Part shown: piece by piece, positions 17,926 through 26,654 of the stretch
Layout: the number at the start of each line of letters is the position of its first letter
Numbering within the stretch: position 1 is the stretch's first letter
Assembly (NCBI RefSeq): GCF_040409955.1
Contig: NZ_CP123385.1
Span: 789,501-853,500, forward strand
Length of the DNA: 64,000 bases
Origin: Salipiger sp. H15
Lineage (GTDB): Bacteria; Pseudomonadota; Alphaproteobacteria; Rhodobacterales; Rhodobacteraceae
Reading direction: 5' to 3'
Notes under the pieces: generated by a model
Told to the model about the DNA's origin: nothing
Database searches by the model: none
What the model saw: the letters and a program-made list of their open reading frames with translations, nothing else
Translations under genes and position numbers: made by a program

Positions 17926-19293
17926 ATGACTGACGCAACCGCCCCCAAGGGCCACCCGATCGGCACGCCGGAAGAGCTGATCAACCCCGACTACATGCCG
18001 CCGCTCGGCAAGGCGGTGCCGCTCGGGCTGCAGCACGTGCTGGCGATGTTCGCCTCGAACGTCACCCCGGCGATCATCATCGCCGGGGCGGCGGGCTTCG
18101 GCTACGGCTCGAACAGCCCCGACTTCCCCAACATGATCTACATGATCCAGATGGTGATGCTCTTCGCCGGGGTCGCCACGCTGTTCCAGACCATCGGCTT
18201 CGGCCGGGTAGGCGCGCGGCTGCCGATCGTGCAGGGCACGTCCTTTGCCTTCCTGCCGGTGATGATCCCGGCGGTGGCCGGACAGGGGGTCGCGGGCATG
18301 GCCGGGCTGATGACCGGCGTCGCGATCGGCGGGATGTTCCACTTCTGCCTCGGCTTCGTCGTCACCCGGATCCGCCACGCGCTGCCGCCGCTGGTCACCG
18401 GGCTCATCGTGCTTATGATCGGCCTCGCGCTGCTGAAGGTCGGCATCCAGTACGCCGCTGGCGGCGTGCCGAAGCTGGGCACGCCCGAGTTCGGCAGCCT
18501 CGCCATGTGGCTTCCGGCGCTTGTCGTCATCCTCGTGACGCTGGGGGTGAAGTTCTTCACCCGCGGGCTGCTGGCACTCTCGGCGGTGCTGGTCGGGCTG
18601 CTGGCGGGCTATCTCGTGGCGCTCGCCATGGGGCAGGTCAGCTTCGGCAACGTCGCCAATGCGCCGCTCTTCGAGCTGCCGATGCCGTTCCGCTGGGGCT
18701 TCGAGATCAACCCCGCGATCATCCTCGGCATGTGCTTCATGGCGGTTATCTCGGCGATCGAGACCGTGGGGGACGTGTCGGGCATCACCAAGGGTGGTGC
18801 CGGGCGCGAGGCCACCGACAGGGAGGTTGGCGGCGCCACTTTCGCCGACGGGCTGGGAACAGCCGTGGCCGGGGTCTTCGGCGGGCTGCCCAACACCTCG
18901 TTCAGCCAGAACGTCGGGCTTATCTCGATGACCGGGGTGATGAGCCGCCACGTCGTGACCATCGGCGCGCTCTTCCTGATCGTCTGCGGACTGGTGCCGA
19001 AGGTCGGCGCGGCGGTCTCGACCGTGCCGATCAACGTGCTCGGCGGCGGGGTCATCGTGATGTTCGGCATGGTCTGCGCGGCGGGGGTCAACATGCTCTC
19101 CGAGGTGGTCTGGAATCGCCGCAACATGGTGATCTTCGCGATCTCGCTCTCGGTCGGCTTCGGGCTCCAGCTCGAACCGAGCGCGCTGCAGCACCTGCCC
19201 CAGACGGCACAGGTGCTGCTGACATCCGGCCTGCTGCCGGCCGCGGGCCTGTCGATCCTGCTCAACCTCGTGCTGCCCGAGGAGCTGCACTGA
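17926..19293 (+). CDS. Uracil/xanthine/urate permease, NCS2 family
   Basis: Nucleobase:cation symporter-2 in the inner membrane, 455 residues, about 14 hydrophobic segments. Family motifs seen: QHVLAMFASNVTPAIIIAG in TM1, QTIGFGRVGARLPIVQGTSFAFL, the substrate-binding loop AISAIETVGDVSGITKG with its Glu, and GGLPNTSFSQNVGLISMTGV with the NTSFSQN motif. Position after allA makes urate, xanthine or allantoin-related purines the likely substrates; uracil use, suggested by the rut genes at 26-29 kb, is less likely. ATG at 17926 lies after GAGGGAGACGATG. Confidence 0.92.
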   Translation: MTDATAPKGHPIGTPEELINPDYMPPLGKAVPLGLQHVLAMFASNVTPAIIIAGAAGFGYGSNSPDFPNMIYMIQMVMLFAGVATLFQTIGFGRVGARLPIVQGTSFAFLPVMIPAVAGQGVAGMAGLMTGVAIGGMFHFCLGFVVTRIRHALPPLVTGLIVLMIGLALLKVGIQYAAGGVPKLGTPEFGSLAMWLPALVVILVTLGVKFFTRGLLALSAVLVGLLAGYLVALAMGQVSFGNVANAPLFELPMPFRWGFEINPAIILGMCFMAVISAIETVGDVSGITKGGAGREATDREVGGATFADGLGTAVAGVFGGLPNTSFSQNVGLISMTGVMSRHVVTIGALFLIVCGLVPKVGAAVSTVPINVLGGGVIVMFGMVCAAGVNMLSEVVWNRRNMVIFAISLSVGFGLQLEPSALQHLPQTAQVLLTSGLLPAAGLSILLNLVLPEELH

Positions 19294-19318
19294 GCAGGAC
19301 CTGACCCGGTCGGCGCGG

Positions 19319-19930
19319 TCAGTCGCGCCGGCCGTTGTGCTTCCAGTCGTAACGCCAGTCGCCGTGGCGGCCGTCGTGCCGCTCGTCATGGCCGTCGTGG
19401 CCGTGCCCCTTGCCGCCCCGCGCGATCCGCCAGCCGGCCTTCTCGAGGCACTGCGCCGAGAACACGTGTTCCTTATCCTTGCCGAGGCGCATGTTCTTGG
19501 CGCAGCGGTCCGGCAGCGCCTTGGTGTTCACCGCGGCGCTGCGCAGGCAGGACCGCAGCAGCACCTGGCCGCGCTCGCCGCGCACGTCGCGCAGGCAGGC
19601 CCCCGGCAGCACGCCCCGCGTCTGTGCCTGCGAGGAATGCGCGAAGAGCTCGTGGCGCGAGTCCGACGCGGGCTGGAAGCTGTAGGGGCGCGGCAGGTAG
19701 GGGGCGGGATCGGGATCGTGGAACCAGGCCTGCTGCTTGGCCTCCTTCTTGTCCTTCTCGCGGTCCTCCGCGCGGGCCTCGCTGACCGCCTTGCCGATCA
19801 TGTAGACGAGGGCGGCGCCGCCAAGGACCTTCGCCACGTCCTGCGCGTCGGCGGCGCGGACGGGGGCTGAGGTGAAACCGGTGACGACGACCGAGGCGGC
19901 GAGCACGGCGGCGATGAACTTCCTGGACAT
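19319..19930 (-). CDS. Exported hypothetical protein with Arg/His-rich tail
   Basis: 203 residues; ATG at 19930 follows GGAGA. A signal peptide (MSRKFIAAVLAASVVVTGFTSAPVRAA) is followed by a hydrophobic patch, a charged EDREKDKKEAKQ stretch, then a domain with four Cys (ACLRDVRG, RSCLRSA, DRCAKNM, AQCLEKAGW) that could form two periplasmic disulfides. The end is His/Arg/Gly-rich (HGHDGHDERHDGRHGD), resembling a metal-binding or disordered tail. I do not recognise the family. Convergent with the permease, 25 bp apart. Confidence 0.75.
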   Translation of the reverse strand: MSRKFIAAVLAASVVVTGFTSAPVRAADAQDVAKVLGGAALVYMIGKAVSEARAEDREKDKKEAKQQAWFHDPDPAPYLPRPYSFQPASDSRHELFAHSSQAQTRGVLPGACLRDVRGERGQVLLRSCLRSAAVNTKALPDRCAKNMRLGKDKEHVFSAQCLEKAGWRIARGGKGHGHDGHDERHDGRHGDWRYDWKHNGRRD

Positions 19931-20101
19931 GACTGTCTCCTTCGGGGTGGAACCTGTGGCTACCACGGCACGCGCCGCGATCCAGCCGAGCTTCGGGCCG
20001 CCCCGGCAAAACAGGCAATATCCCTCCGATGTTATCGGATATCCGCCGCCTATCCGTCTGGCGCTATTGAATTGCGGCGCAACCGCGCTCAGTCTTCCCC
20101 C

Positions 20102-20392
20102 ATGAACACCCCGCTTCTCGCCCTCTCGCTTCTGCTCGCCCTTGGCGCCACTGCGGCGCAGGCCGACTGCTACGCGGAGTACAAGGCCAAACAGGACGAT
20201 CCGCTGCGCCTGCAATACGGCATCGCCCTCCTGCCGACGGAAACCTGCCCGTCGAAGAACACCGCGGCCGCGCAGCTGGAAATCCGGCTCGACCGCAACG
20301 GCTGGACACTGCTAAGCGTCGTCGCGCTGTCCGAAAAGCCGCCCTCGGAAGAAAAGAAGAAGAATGCCGGCGAGTTCTATCTCCGCTACTGA
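20102..20392 (+). CDS. Small exported hypothetical protein
   Basis: 96 residues with a clear signal peptide (MNTPLLALSLLLALGATAAQA|DC). The mature part of about 75 residues has two Cys (DCYAEY and TETCPSKNT) and ends EKKKNAGEFYLRY. Its last 29 bases overlap the start of the next gene, implying coupled translation with the membrane-anchored winged-helix protein. Function unknown. Confidence 0.7.
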   Translation: MNTPLLALSLLLALGATAAQADCYAEYKAKQDDPLRLQYGIALLPTETCPSKNTAAAQLEIRLDRNGWTLLSVVALSEKPPSEEKKKNAGEFYLRY

Positions 20393-21065
20393 AGCCCGCC
20401 GCACCGGCGGGCGCATCGTCACCTTCGGCATCGCCGCGATCGTCGCCCTGCTGGTCGTGGCGGGCGGGGTGCTCATGTTCAGCCTGCCCGACGGCAACGC
20501 CTTCAACGCGCGGGTCGAGCGGATCTTCGTCGACCACGACCTGACCGCGCAGGCCGAGGTGAAGCTGCTGGAGATCCTCGCGCTCTCCGGCACCGCCTTC
20601 GCCGACACGCTGGCGAGCTACCGGATGGTGATCTTCGTGCTGCTGGTCTTCGCCGCCGCCATGCTGGTCGCGGCGCTGGTCTTCCTCGTGATGCTCGCCG
20701 GGATGAACCGGCGCATGGCGCAGATCGAGCGCTCGGGCATCCAGGTCAGCTCGCTGATCATCAGCCGCGAGGAGAACATGGTCTATCTCAACACCATGGG
20801 CTTCAAGCTGACCGCCGCGATGATCGAGACCCTGTCGGTGCTGGCCGAGGCACGGATGGACGACGAGATGCTCACCGGCGCCGAGATCGAGGCGGTGATC
20901 TCGGGGCGCGACGCCTCGGATTGCGAGGAGGCCGCCGGCGCCACCCGCATCAAGCGCCTGCGCGACGGGCTCGGCAACCAGATGGTGAGCGAGCTCCTGG
21001 TGCGCAACATCGCCCGCAAGGGCTACCACCTCGCCATCGACAAGGACGTCATCGAGGTGATCTGA
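20364..21065 (+). CDS. Membrane-anchored protein with C-terminal OmpR-type winged-helix domain
   Basis: 233 residues. Two membrane segments (about 18-40 and 88-113) flank a 45-residue segment predicted to be periplasmic. The cytoplasmic C-terminal half (about 145-233) reads like a Trans_reg_C winged helix: KLTAAMIETLSVLAEARMDD, a TGAEIEAVISG recognition-lead segment, TRIKRLRDGL and NIARKGYHLAID, which is the usual GY-x-L end. The arrangement is the reverse of ToxR/CadC, where the DNA-binding domain is N-terminal. Overlaps the small exported protein gene by 29 bp. Either a one-component membrane regulator or a structural use of the fold. Confidence 0.6.
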   Translation: MPASSISATEARRTGGRIVTFGIAAIVALLVVAGGVLMFSLPDGNAFNARVERIFVDHDLTAQAEVKLLEILALSGTAFADTLASYRMVIFVLLVFAAAMLVAALVFLVMLAGMNRRMAQIERSGIQVSSLIISREENMVYLNTMGFKLTAAMIETLSVLAEARMDDEMLTGAEIEAVISGRDASDCEEAAGATRIKRLRDGLGNQMVSELLVRNIARKGYHLAIDKDVIEVI

Positions 21066-21432
21066 CCGCGCCGCGTCCCTCCGGGGTGCGGTTCGCCCTG
21101 CCGGGCGACGCGCGGCCGATCGGCGGAAAACCGACCATTGGGCATATCAGGACGCCGGGAGCCCTCCGCGCGCTGGATCACTCGCGGGGGTTGAGCTAGG
21201 CTCCGGGCGTTGCGGTTCGGGACCACAAGGCACCGGACGCACGCCACCGGACCCGGCCACGAGATTGAGGCCGGACCCACCTATTTCAGACGACGGCAGG
21301 CTCTCACCATTTCTCGCCTGCACCCCCGCCCCGGACTTTTCCCGCGGGCAGACCACGCGCCGGACGATCACCCACCGGCGTCTTTCCGGACGATTGTGAC
21401 CGACATTTCAAAACGACTGAGCGGAGGCTCCC
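21066..21432. other. Intergenic region, no gene seen
   Basis: 367 bp between the winged-helix gene and the 164-residue protein. Short frames here lack ribosome sites and homology. It should carry the promoter of the 21433 gene, whose start is preceded by GCGGAGG at about 21421. Confidence 0.4.
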
Positions 21433-21927
21433 ATGGCACTTAAGGAAAAATTCACCGAAGCCGACTGGCCGATGGTTCTCGAGGCCCCGATGCTGGCCGG
21501 GCTGGCGATCACCGCCGCCGATCCCGGCGGGCTGATCGGCGCGGTTCAGGAAAGCGCGGCGATGGCCGGCTCGCTGAAGGATGCCTCCGCCGGCACGCTC
21601 GCCGCCGAGGTGGCCGAGGCCTACAAGACCTCCGAGGGCCGCTCGGCCGCGATGGACGGGGTGAAGGCGCTGGTGAAGGGCAAGAAGCCGCCCGAGATCA
21701 CCGACGCGGCCATCGCCCGGCTGTCGGAGATCCTCGGCGTGGTGAAGACCACCGCGCCGGAGGAGGCCGGGGCCTTCTCCGAGTTCCTGATCGACACCGC
21801 GACGCGCACCGCCGAAGCCGCCAAGGAAGGCGGTTTCCTCGGGTTCGGCGGCGAGGCCGTCTCGGAGGCCGAGAAGAAGACGCTCGCCGACCTGCAGACC
21901 GCGCTTGGCGGCACCGCCGGGGTGTGA
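21433..21927 (+). CDS. Hypothetical Ala-rich helical protein
   Basis: 164 residues, Ala/Glu/Gly-rich, predicted helical, with no signal peptide and no Cys. A GCGGAGG Shine-Dalgarno lies at about 21421-21427. Segments such as GLIGAVQESAAMAGSLKDA and EFLIDTATRTAEAAKEGGFLGFGGEAVSEAEKKTL suggest a soluble helical bundle. Codon use is like the core genome. I do not recognise it; a conserved alphaproteobacterial hypothetical is most likely. Confidence 0.75.
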   Translation: MALKEKFTEADWPMVLEAPMLAGLAITAADPGGLIGAVQESAAMAGSLKDASAGTLAAEVAEAYKTSEGRSAAMDGVKALVKGKKPPEITDAAIARLSEILGVVKTTAPEEAGAFSEFLIDTATRTAEAAKEGGFLGFGGEAVSEAEKKTLADLQTALGGTAGV

Positions 21928-21954
21928 CCGGACCGCGGCGGAAAGGCGCGGCGC

Positions 21955-23190
21955 TCAGCCGCGCCGCAATTGCGCCAGCAGACCCTGCGACGGCTCGCCG
22001 GTGACCGGCAGCCCGACCCGCGCCTGGTAGCCCTCGATGGCCGTGGTGGACTTCTTGCCCAGCACGCCGTCGGGGGTGCCGGCATCGAAACCGGCGGAGT
22101 TCAGGCGGCCCTGCAGCTCGCGCCGGTCCTCGATGGTCAGCCCGTAGCGGTCCGGCGGGAAGCTGCCGCGCAGCGGGCCCGCGCCCAGCAGCCGGTCCGA
22201 CAGGTGCCCGACGCCGATCGCGTAGTTCTGCGCGTTGTTGTAGCGCAGGATCACGTTGAAGTTCGGATAGATCAGGAAGGCGGGACCCGAGGCGCCCTCG
22301 GGCAGCAGCAGCTTGCCCGTGCCGGAGGGCAGCGCTCCGCCGGACGCCGCGCGTACCCCGGCCGAGGCCCAGCCCGCGCCGCTGCGCGAGCCGCCGGCCA
22401 TTCCCGCGCCGCCCGCGGGCAGCAGCACCTCGACGCCCCAGGGCTCGCCGCGCCGCCAGCCGCTGCGCGCAACGTAGTTGGCGGTCGAGGCAAGGCCGTC
22501 GGTCGGATCGTCGGACCAGATGTCGCGCCGCCCGTCGCCGCGGAAGTCCACCGCGTAGCTCTGGAAGGTGGTCGGGATGAACTGCGTGTGCCCCATCGCC
22601 CCGGCCCAGCTGCCGGTGAGATGCGCCGGCGCGACGTCGCCGCGCTCGAGGATGCGCAGCGCGGCCAGCGTCTGGGATTCGAAGAAGCTGCCGCGCCGCC
22701 CGTCATAGGCCAGCGTCGAGCAGGCCGAGATCACCGGGATGTCGCCGCGGCGGGTGCCGTAGCTGCTTTCCATGCCCCAGAAGGCGCAGACCACGTGCGG
22801 CGGCACGCCGTAGCGCGCCTCGATCTCGCGCAGCACGCCCATGTTCCGGCCAAGTTCCACGCGCCCCTGCGAGACCTTCTGCTCGTTCGCGGTGATCGCG
22901 AGATAGTCCTCGAGCGTGCGGCTGAACTCGGTCTGGCTGCGGTCGCGCTCGACCACCCCGGGCAGGAAGCCGGCGGAGCGGAAGGCGGCATCATAGGTGC
23001 CCGAGGAAATCCCATGCGACAGCGCGCGGCCGCGGAACGAGGCCACCCAGGCGTCCCAGCCGGGATTCGGCTGCGGCCGCAGCATGGGATCGTCGATGGC
23101 TGCGGGGCTCTCGGAATAGCCGCCGCCGCAACCCGCAAGCAGAGCCATCGCCCCGCCCGCCATGAGGAAAGTCCGTCTAGTGCTGCCCAT
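21955..23190 (-). CDS. Lytic murein transglycosylase (MltB-like) lipoprotein with PG-binding domain
   Basis: Cleaves peptidoglycan glycan strands, leaving 1,6-anhydro ends. 411 residues. MGSTRRTFLMAGGAMALLAGCGGG is a Tat-like (TRRTF) leader with a lipobox LAGC, so probably an outer-membrane lipoprotein. The SLT_2 domain has the catalytic Glu in VVCAFWGMESSYGTRRGDIPV and the GAMGHTQFIPTTFQSYAVDFRGDGRRDIW segment. The C terminus (about 345-411) is a PG_binding_1 domain (GRLNSAGFDAGTPDGVLGKKSTTAIEGYQ). The centre has a Gly/Ala/Ser-rich insertion. Confidence 0.92.
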   Translation of the reverse strand: MGSTRRTFLMAGGAMALLAGCGGGYSESPAAIDDPMLRPQPNPGWDAWVASFRGRALSHGISSGTYDAAFRSAGFLPGVVERDRSQTEFSRTLEDYLAITANEQKVSQGRVELGRNMGVLREIEARYGVPPHVVCAFWGMESSYGTRRGDIPVISACSTLAYDGRRGSFFESQTLAALRILERGDVAPAHLTGSWAGAMGHTQFIPTTFQSYAVDFRGDGRRDIWSDDPTDGLASTANYVARSGWRRGEPWGVEVLLPAGGAGMAGGSRSGAGWASAGVRAASGGALPSGTGKLLLPEGASGPAFLIYPNFNVILRYNNAQNYAIGVGHLSDRLLGAGPLRGSFPPDRYGLTIEDRRELQGRLNSAGFDAGTPDGVLGKKSTTAIEGYQARVGLPVTGEPSQGLLAQLRRG

Positions 23191-23296
23191 TTGCCCGCTC
23201 CGCCTCTTTTGCGTTTTGAGAGCAGAGTGGCGCGCGCGCAGGGGCTCGGCAAGGGCCTGCCAACGGGTCGGCAAGCCCTTGCCGGTAGGAAAGATT

Positions 23297-23899
23297 TCAG
23301 GAGGCCCCGACCAGCGTCCGCAGCTTGCCGAGCGCGCGGTCATACTCTTCCTGGTAGTTGATCAGCCCGGAGAAATCGCCGCGCGCGTCGAAGAGCAGCA
23401 CCATGGCCGAGTGGTCCATCGTGTAGTCTCCGCCCTCGACCGGCACGCGGCTGGCGTAGATGCGGAAGGAGCGGATCGCCTTGTCCATCTCCTCGCGCGT
23501 GCCCGAGACGCCGATCACGCCCGGCACCCACGACACGTATTGGCCGAGCGCCTCGGCCGTGTCGCGCTCCGGATCGACGGTGACGAAGAAGACGCGAAGC
23601 TGCTTGCCCGCCTCGCCGAGCCCCTCCTGCCAGGTGGCAATGTCGCCGAGCGTCGTCGGGCAGACCTCGGGGCAATGGGTGAAGCCGAAGAACACCGCCG
23701 AGGGCGCGCCCTTCAGGCTGTCCTCGGTGAAGGCGGTGCCGTCGGTGGCGGTCAGGTGATAGTCGCCGCGCCCGAGCGAGCCGGCGATGTCCTCCTGCAG
23801 CGTCGGCGAGAGGACGCGGAACCACAGCACGGCAAGGAGCGCCAGCAGGACCAGCCCCCAGAGCGCGAAACGGATCGCGGTGATGCCCTTTTTCGTCAT
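23297..23899 (-). CDS. SCO family copper chaperone (SenC/Sco1)
   Basis: Membrane-tethered thioredoxin-like protein that delivers copper to the CuA site of cytochrome c oxidase. 200 residues with an N-terminal anchor at about 8-27. The copper ligands are visible: Cys76 and Cys80 in THCPEVCPT and the His in DYTMDHSA near 163. Located 11 bp downstream of the PCuAC gene on the same strand, so one operon for CuA assembly is likely. Confidence 0.93.
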   Translation of the reverse strand: MTKKGITAIRFALWGLVLLALLAVLWFRVLSPTLQEDIAGSLGRGDYHLTATDGTAFTEDSLKGAPSAVFFGFTHCPEVCPTTLGDIATWQEGLGEAGKQLRVFFVTVDPERDTAEALGQYVSWVPGVIGVSGTREEMDKAIRSFRIYASRVPVEGGDYTMDHSAMVLLFDARGDFSGLINYQEEYDRALGKLRTLVGAS

Positions 23900-23910
23900 G
23901 CCACCGCTCC

Positions 23911-24465
23911 TCAGTTGCCGTGGGTCATGTGACCCTGCCCGCCGTCCTTGGCATTGGGCGCGCCGATGGCCAGCGGAATCTCGATCGTGCCGGCCTTCTC
24001 GAAGGTCAGCCAGACGGTGACGGTCTCGCCCTCGACCAGCGGCTGCTTCAGCCCCATCATCATCAGGTGATAGCCGCCGGGCTTCAGCTCGACCGTCGCG
24101 CCCGCCGGGATCGGCAGCCCGTCGGCAAGCTGGCGCATCTTCATCACCTGCCCGTCCATGGACATCTCGTGGATCTCGGTGCGGTCCGCCTGCTCGGGCG
24201 AGGTGCCCGCGGCGATCAGCCGGTCATCCCCGGTGCCGGTGTTGGTGACAGTGAAGAAGCCGCCGCCGACCGGCTGGTTGGGCAGGCTGGCGCGCGCGAA
24301 CGGGGTCTCGATGCGCAGGGCGCCGATCTCGTAGCTTGCCGCGGCATGGGCAGCCATGTGCTCGGCGTGCTCCATCTTGGGGTCGGCGTGCTCGTGGTCG
24401 GCAAGCGCGGCCGCGGCCGGAAGCAGGGCAAGCCCGAGGGCGGCGATCAGGGTGGTGGTCTTCAT
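23911..24465 (-). CDS. Periplasmic copper chaperone PCuAC
   Basis: Binds Cu(I) in the periplasm and hands it to the CuA or Sco pathway. 184 residues; ATG at 24465 is preceded by GGAGGAGAGAAAG. Signal peptide ends at LAD. After a His/Met-rich lead (HEHADPKMEHAEHMAAH), the H(M)x10Mx21HxM-type site is seen as EIHEMSMDGQVMKMRQL and GGYHLMMMGL. The C terminus GQGHMTHGN adds ligands. Operon partner of the SCO gene. Confidence 0.93.
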   Translation of the reverse strand: MKTTTLIAALGLALLPAAAALADHEHADPKMEHAEHMAAHAAASYEIGALRIETPFARASLPNQPVGGGFFTVTNTGTGDDRLIAAGTSPEQADRTEIHEMSMDGQVMKMRQLADGLPIPAGATVELKPGGYHLMMMGLKQPLVEGETVTVWLTFEKAGTIEIPLAIGAPNAKDGGQGHMTHGN

Positions 24466-24579
24466 CTTTCTCTCCTCCGACGCGCGCGCGGACGCACCGC
24501 TGCCTGCGCGGGACATGTGCCGGGACGGATCGTCCGGCCTGCTGTTGCGGAAAAGCGGCGCCGGCGCCGCGGGTCCGGG

Positions 24580-24933
24580 TCAGGCCAGCGCCGGGGGCGC
24601 GCGCGGAGAAATCCGGGGATTGCCACGCTGCGGCGGCAGGTCGAGGTCGCTAAGCGTGCCGACATGGAAGCGGCGATCCATCCGCAGCGCGGCGGCGAGC
24701 GGCGCAACCTCGGGCACCTCCGGCAGCAGGTTGCAGACCGGGCAGTGATGGGCGTGGTGCGGCGCCTCGTCGGCGCAGAGATCCGCCAGCGAGCCGCCCA
24801 TGGCGAGGTAGCTGCGCAGGCTCTCGCCCTGCGGGCCCTCGGGCGCCATGCGCGCCGCGAAGACGACGCTGGCCAGCGCCAGTGCAAGCACGGCGACGAG
24901 GAGGGACATGCGATGGGCGCGCGCGCGGATCAT
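24580..24933 (-). CDS. Small membrane-anchored Cys/His protein of the copper cluster (DUF2946-like)
   Basis: About 117 residues from ATG at 24933. One N-terminal hydrophobic segment (MSLLVAVLALALASVVFAA) precedes a short domain with CADEAPHHAHHCPVCNLLPE, a His/Cys cluster of the kind found in DUF2946 proteins that accompany copper chaperones. It lies 114 bp upstream of PCuAC on the same strand. Function unproven; copper binding is inferred from the motif and neighbours. A TTG at 24939 or ATG at 24909 are other possible starts. Confidence 0.65.
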   Translation of the reverse strand: MIRARAHRMSLLVAVLALALASVVFAARMAPEGPQGESLRSYLAMGGSLADLCADEAPHHAHHCPVCNLLPEVPEVAPLAAALRMDRRFHVGTLSDLDLPPQRGNPRISPRAPPALA

Positions 24934-25013
24934 GCGCAATCTGTAGCGGCAATCCGGGGCGCTTGGGAAGGGACGTCCCGTCGCATGGGCCGCGGCGCGG
25001 GCCTGTGTGCCGC

Positions 25014-25802
25014 TCAGTCGCGGAAGCCCGGCGACACGACGTCGAGCTGGCGCTTGATGCTTTCGAGGTGCATCCGCGCGCTTTCCGGGTCGCCCTCGCG
25101 CATCAGCTTCGCCGTTTTCTCGGCCAGGTCCTTGGAGACCGGGATCAGCGGGCGGCCCGAGCTCATCGCCTTCAGCTGCACCTCGGCGGCGCGCTCGAGG
25201 TAATAAAGATCGTCCCAGGCCTCGGCGATGTTGGGGGCGCAGACCATGACACCGTGGTTGCGCATGAAGACAATATCCGCGTCCCCCATCGCCTCGGCGA
25301 TGCGGTCGCCCTCATCATTGTCGAGCGCGAGCCCGTTGTAGGCCTCGTCCACCACGGTACGGCCGTAGAACTTCAGCGCGGTCTGCCCGGCCCAGACCAG
25401 CGGCGCGCCCTCGATCATGGTGAGCGCGGTGGCATTGGGCATGTGGGTGTGGAAGGCCGCGCCGACGCGCGGGTGACGCTTGTGCAGCCGCGCATGGATG
25501 TAGAAGGCGGTGGCCTCGGGCTCGCCCTCGCCCGCCAGCACGTGGCCGTCGAAATCGCAGATCAGCAGGCTCGAGGCCGTCGCCTCGGCAAAGGCATCGC
25601 CCAGCCGGTTGACGAGGAAGAGGTCGGGATGGCCCGGCACCACGGCGGAGAAATGGTTGCAGATGCCCTCCTCGAGCCCGTAGCGCGCCGCCATCCGCAG
25701 GCTGGCGGCCAGGTCGACGCGCGCCTGACGGATCGCGTCGGTCTCCAGATCGACATTGCGCAGCGGCGCGGGGGCGGCGGGTTTCTGCATCTCGTGGGCC
25801 AT
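25014..25802 (-). CDS. Class II aldolase/adducin family protein
   Basis: 262 residues with the zinc-binding fold of fuculose-phosphate aldolase and adducin heads. Metal His ligands are seen in FHTHMPNATALT and RNHGVMVC, with GICNHFSAVVPG near 46. Substrate is not predictable; members act on sugar phosphates, or on small keto acids, or are structural. It follows rutD on the same strand but behind a hairpin terminator, so it is only loosely linked to the pyrimidine operon. Confidence 0.88.
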   Translation of the reverse strand: MAHEMQKPAAPAPLRNVDLETDAIRQARVDLAASLRMAARYGLEEGICNHFSAVVPGHPDLFLVNRLGDAFAEATASSLLICDFDGHVLAGEGEPEATAFYIHARLHKRHPRVGAAFHTHMPNATALTMIEGAPLVWAGQTALKFYGRTVVDEAYNGLALDNDEGDRIAEAMGDADIVFMRNHGVMVCAPNIAEAWDDLYYLERAAEVQLKAMSSGRPLIPVSKDLAEKTAKLMREGDPESARMHLESIKRQLDVVSPGFRD

Positions 25803-25837
25803 GGCCGGTCCTTTCCCTTTGGTCAGGCGGAGCGTGG

Positions 25838-25868
25838 AAAACCCCGCCGGATTTGTCCAGCGGGGTTT
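25838..25868 (-). terminator. Hairpin terminator between rutD and the class II aldolase
   Basis: AAACCCCGC (25839-25847) pairs with GCGGGGTTT (25860-25868) around a 12-nt loop. It lies 19 bases after the rutD stop on the minus strand and 36 bases before the aldolase start, indicating that the rut transcript mostly ends here. Confidence 0.65.
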
Positions 25869-25886
25869 CGTCGCGACGCGAAAGGG

Positions 25887-26654
25887 TCAGGCCGCCGACA
25901 GGAAGGGCAGCACCTCGGCTTCGAAGGCCTCGCGCATGGTCAGGTTCAGCGCGTGGCCGCCCTGGTCGAAGATCACCAGCTTCGCGCCGGGGATCCGCGC
26001 CGCCAGCCGCTCGGACTGCGCGACGTCGACCAGCGCGTCGTCCTTGCTGGCGAGCAGCAGGATCTCCGAGCCGTCGGCGATCTCGGGCAGGCGGAAATCG
26101 CGCAGCGCCCCTATGCGGTGGGTGATGATCTCGGCGCCCTGGAAATGCGCCACGGCATGGGCTTCCTCGGCGGCGATCTTCTCGGGGAAGGCGGCGATCC
26201 AGAACGGCGGGTAGAGGAAGTTCATCTGCAGCGCGGCGAAGGCCGGCAACCCCTGCCCCGCCAGCGTCGCGAGGCGGATGTCGAAGCAACGCGAGGTATG
26301 CGCGTCGATCTCGGGCCATGCGTTGATTGCCACCACCCGCCCGACCCGGCGATCGGCGCGCGCGGCCAGCTCGAAGCCCACCAGCCCGCCGAGCGCATGG
26401 CCGATCAGGTCGAACCGCTCCACCCCGGCCGCGTCGCAGATCTCGAGCACGTCGCCCGCCATCTCGGCGATCGAGGTCGGCCCGAGGTCGCAGGCATTCT
26501 CGCCGGTGCCGCGCTGGTCGTAGAGGATCAGGTCGAACCCGGGCCGCAGCGCCTCGAGATGCGGGGCCCAGTAGCCCTGCGCACCGCCGAGACCGGAGCA
26601 GAGCACAAGCGTGCGGGCGCCCTCGCGCCCGCACTTGAGATGGGTGAACCGCAT
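25887..26654 (-). CDS. rutD: Aminoacrylate hydrolase-like protein RutD
   Basis: Alpha/beta-hydrolase-fold protein of the Rut uracil pathway; it speeds conversion of 3-aminoacrylate to malonic semialdehyde and ammonia. 255 residues from ATG at 26654, overlapping the rutC stop by one base (TAATG). The nucleophile elbow reads LIGHALGGLVG, with Ala in place of Ser, the same unusual elbow that E. coli RutD has. YDQRGTGEN, AINAWPEIDAHTSRCF and FDQGGHALNLT support the assignment. Last gene of the rutABCD run, followed by a hairpin. Confidence 0.92.
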   Translation of the reverse strand: MRFTHLKCGREGARTLVLCSGLGGAQGYWAPHLEALRPGFDLILYDQRGTGENACDLGPTSIAEMAGDVLEICDAAGVERFDLIGHALGGLVGFELAARADRRVGRVVAINAWPEIDAHTSRCFDIRLATLAGQGLPAFAALQMNFLYPPFWIAAFPEKIAAEEAHAVAHFQGAEIITHRIGALRDFRLPEIADGSEILLLASKDDALVDVAQSERLAARIPGAKLVIFDQGGHALNLTMREAFEAEVLPFLSAA

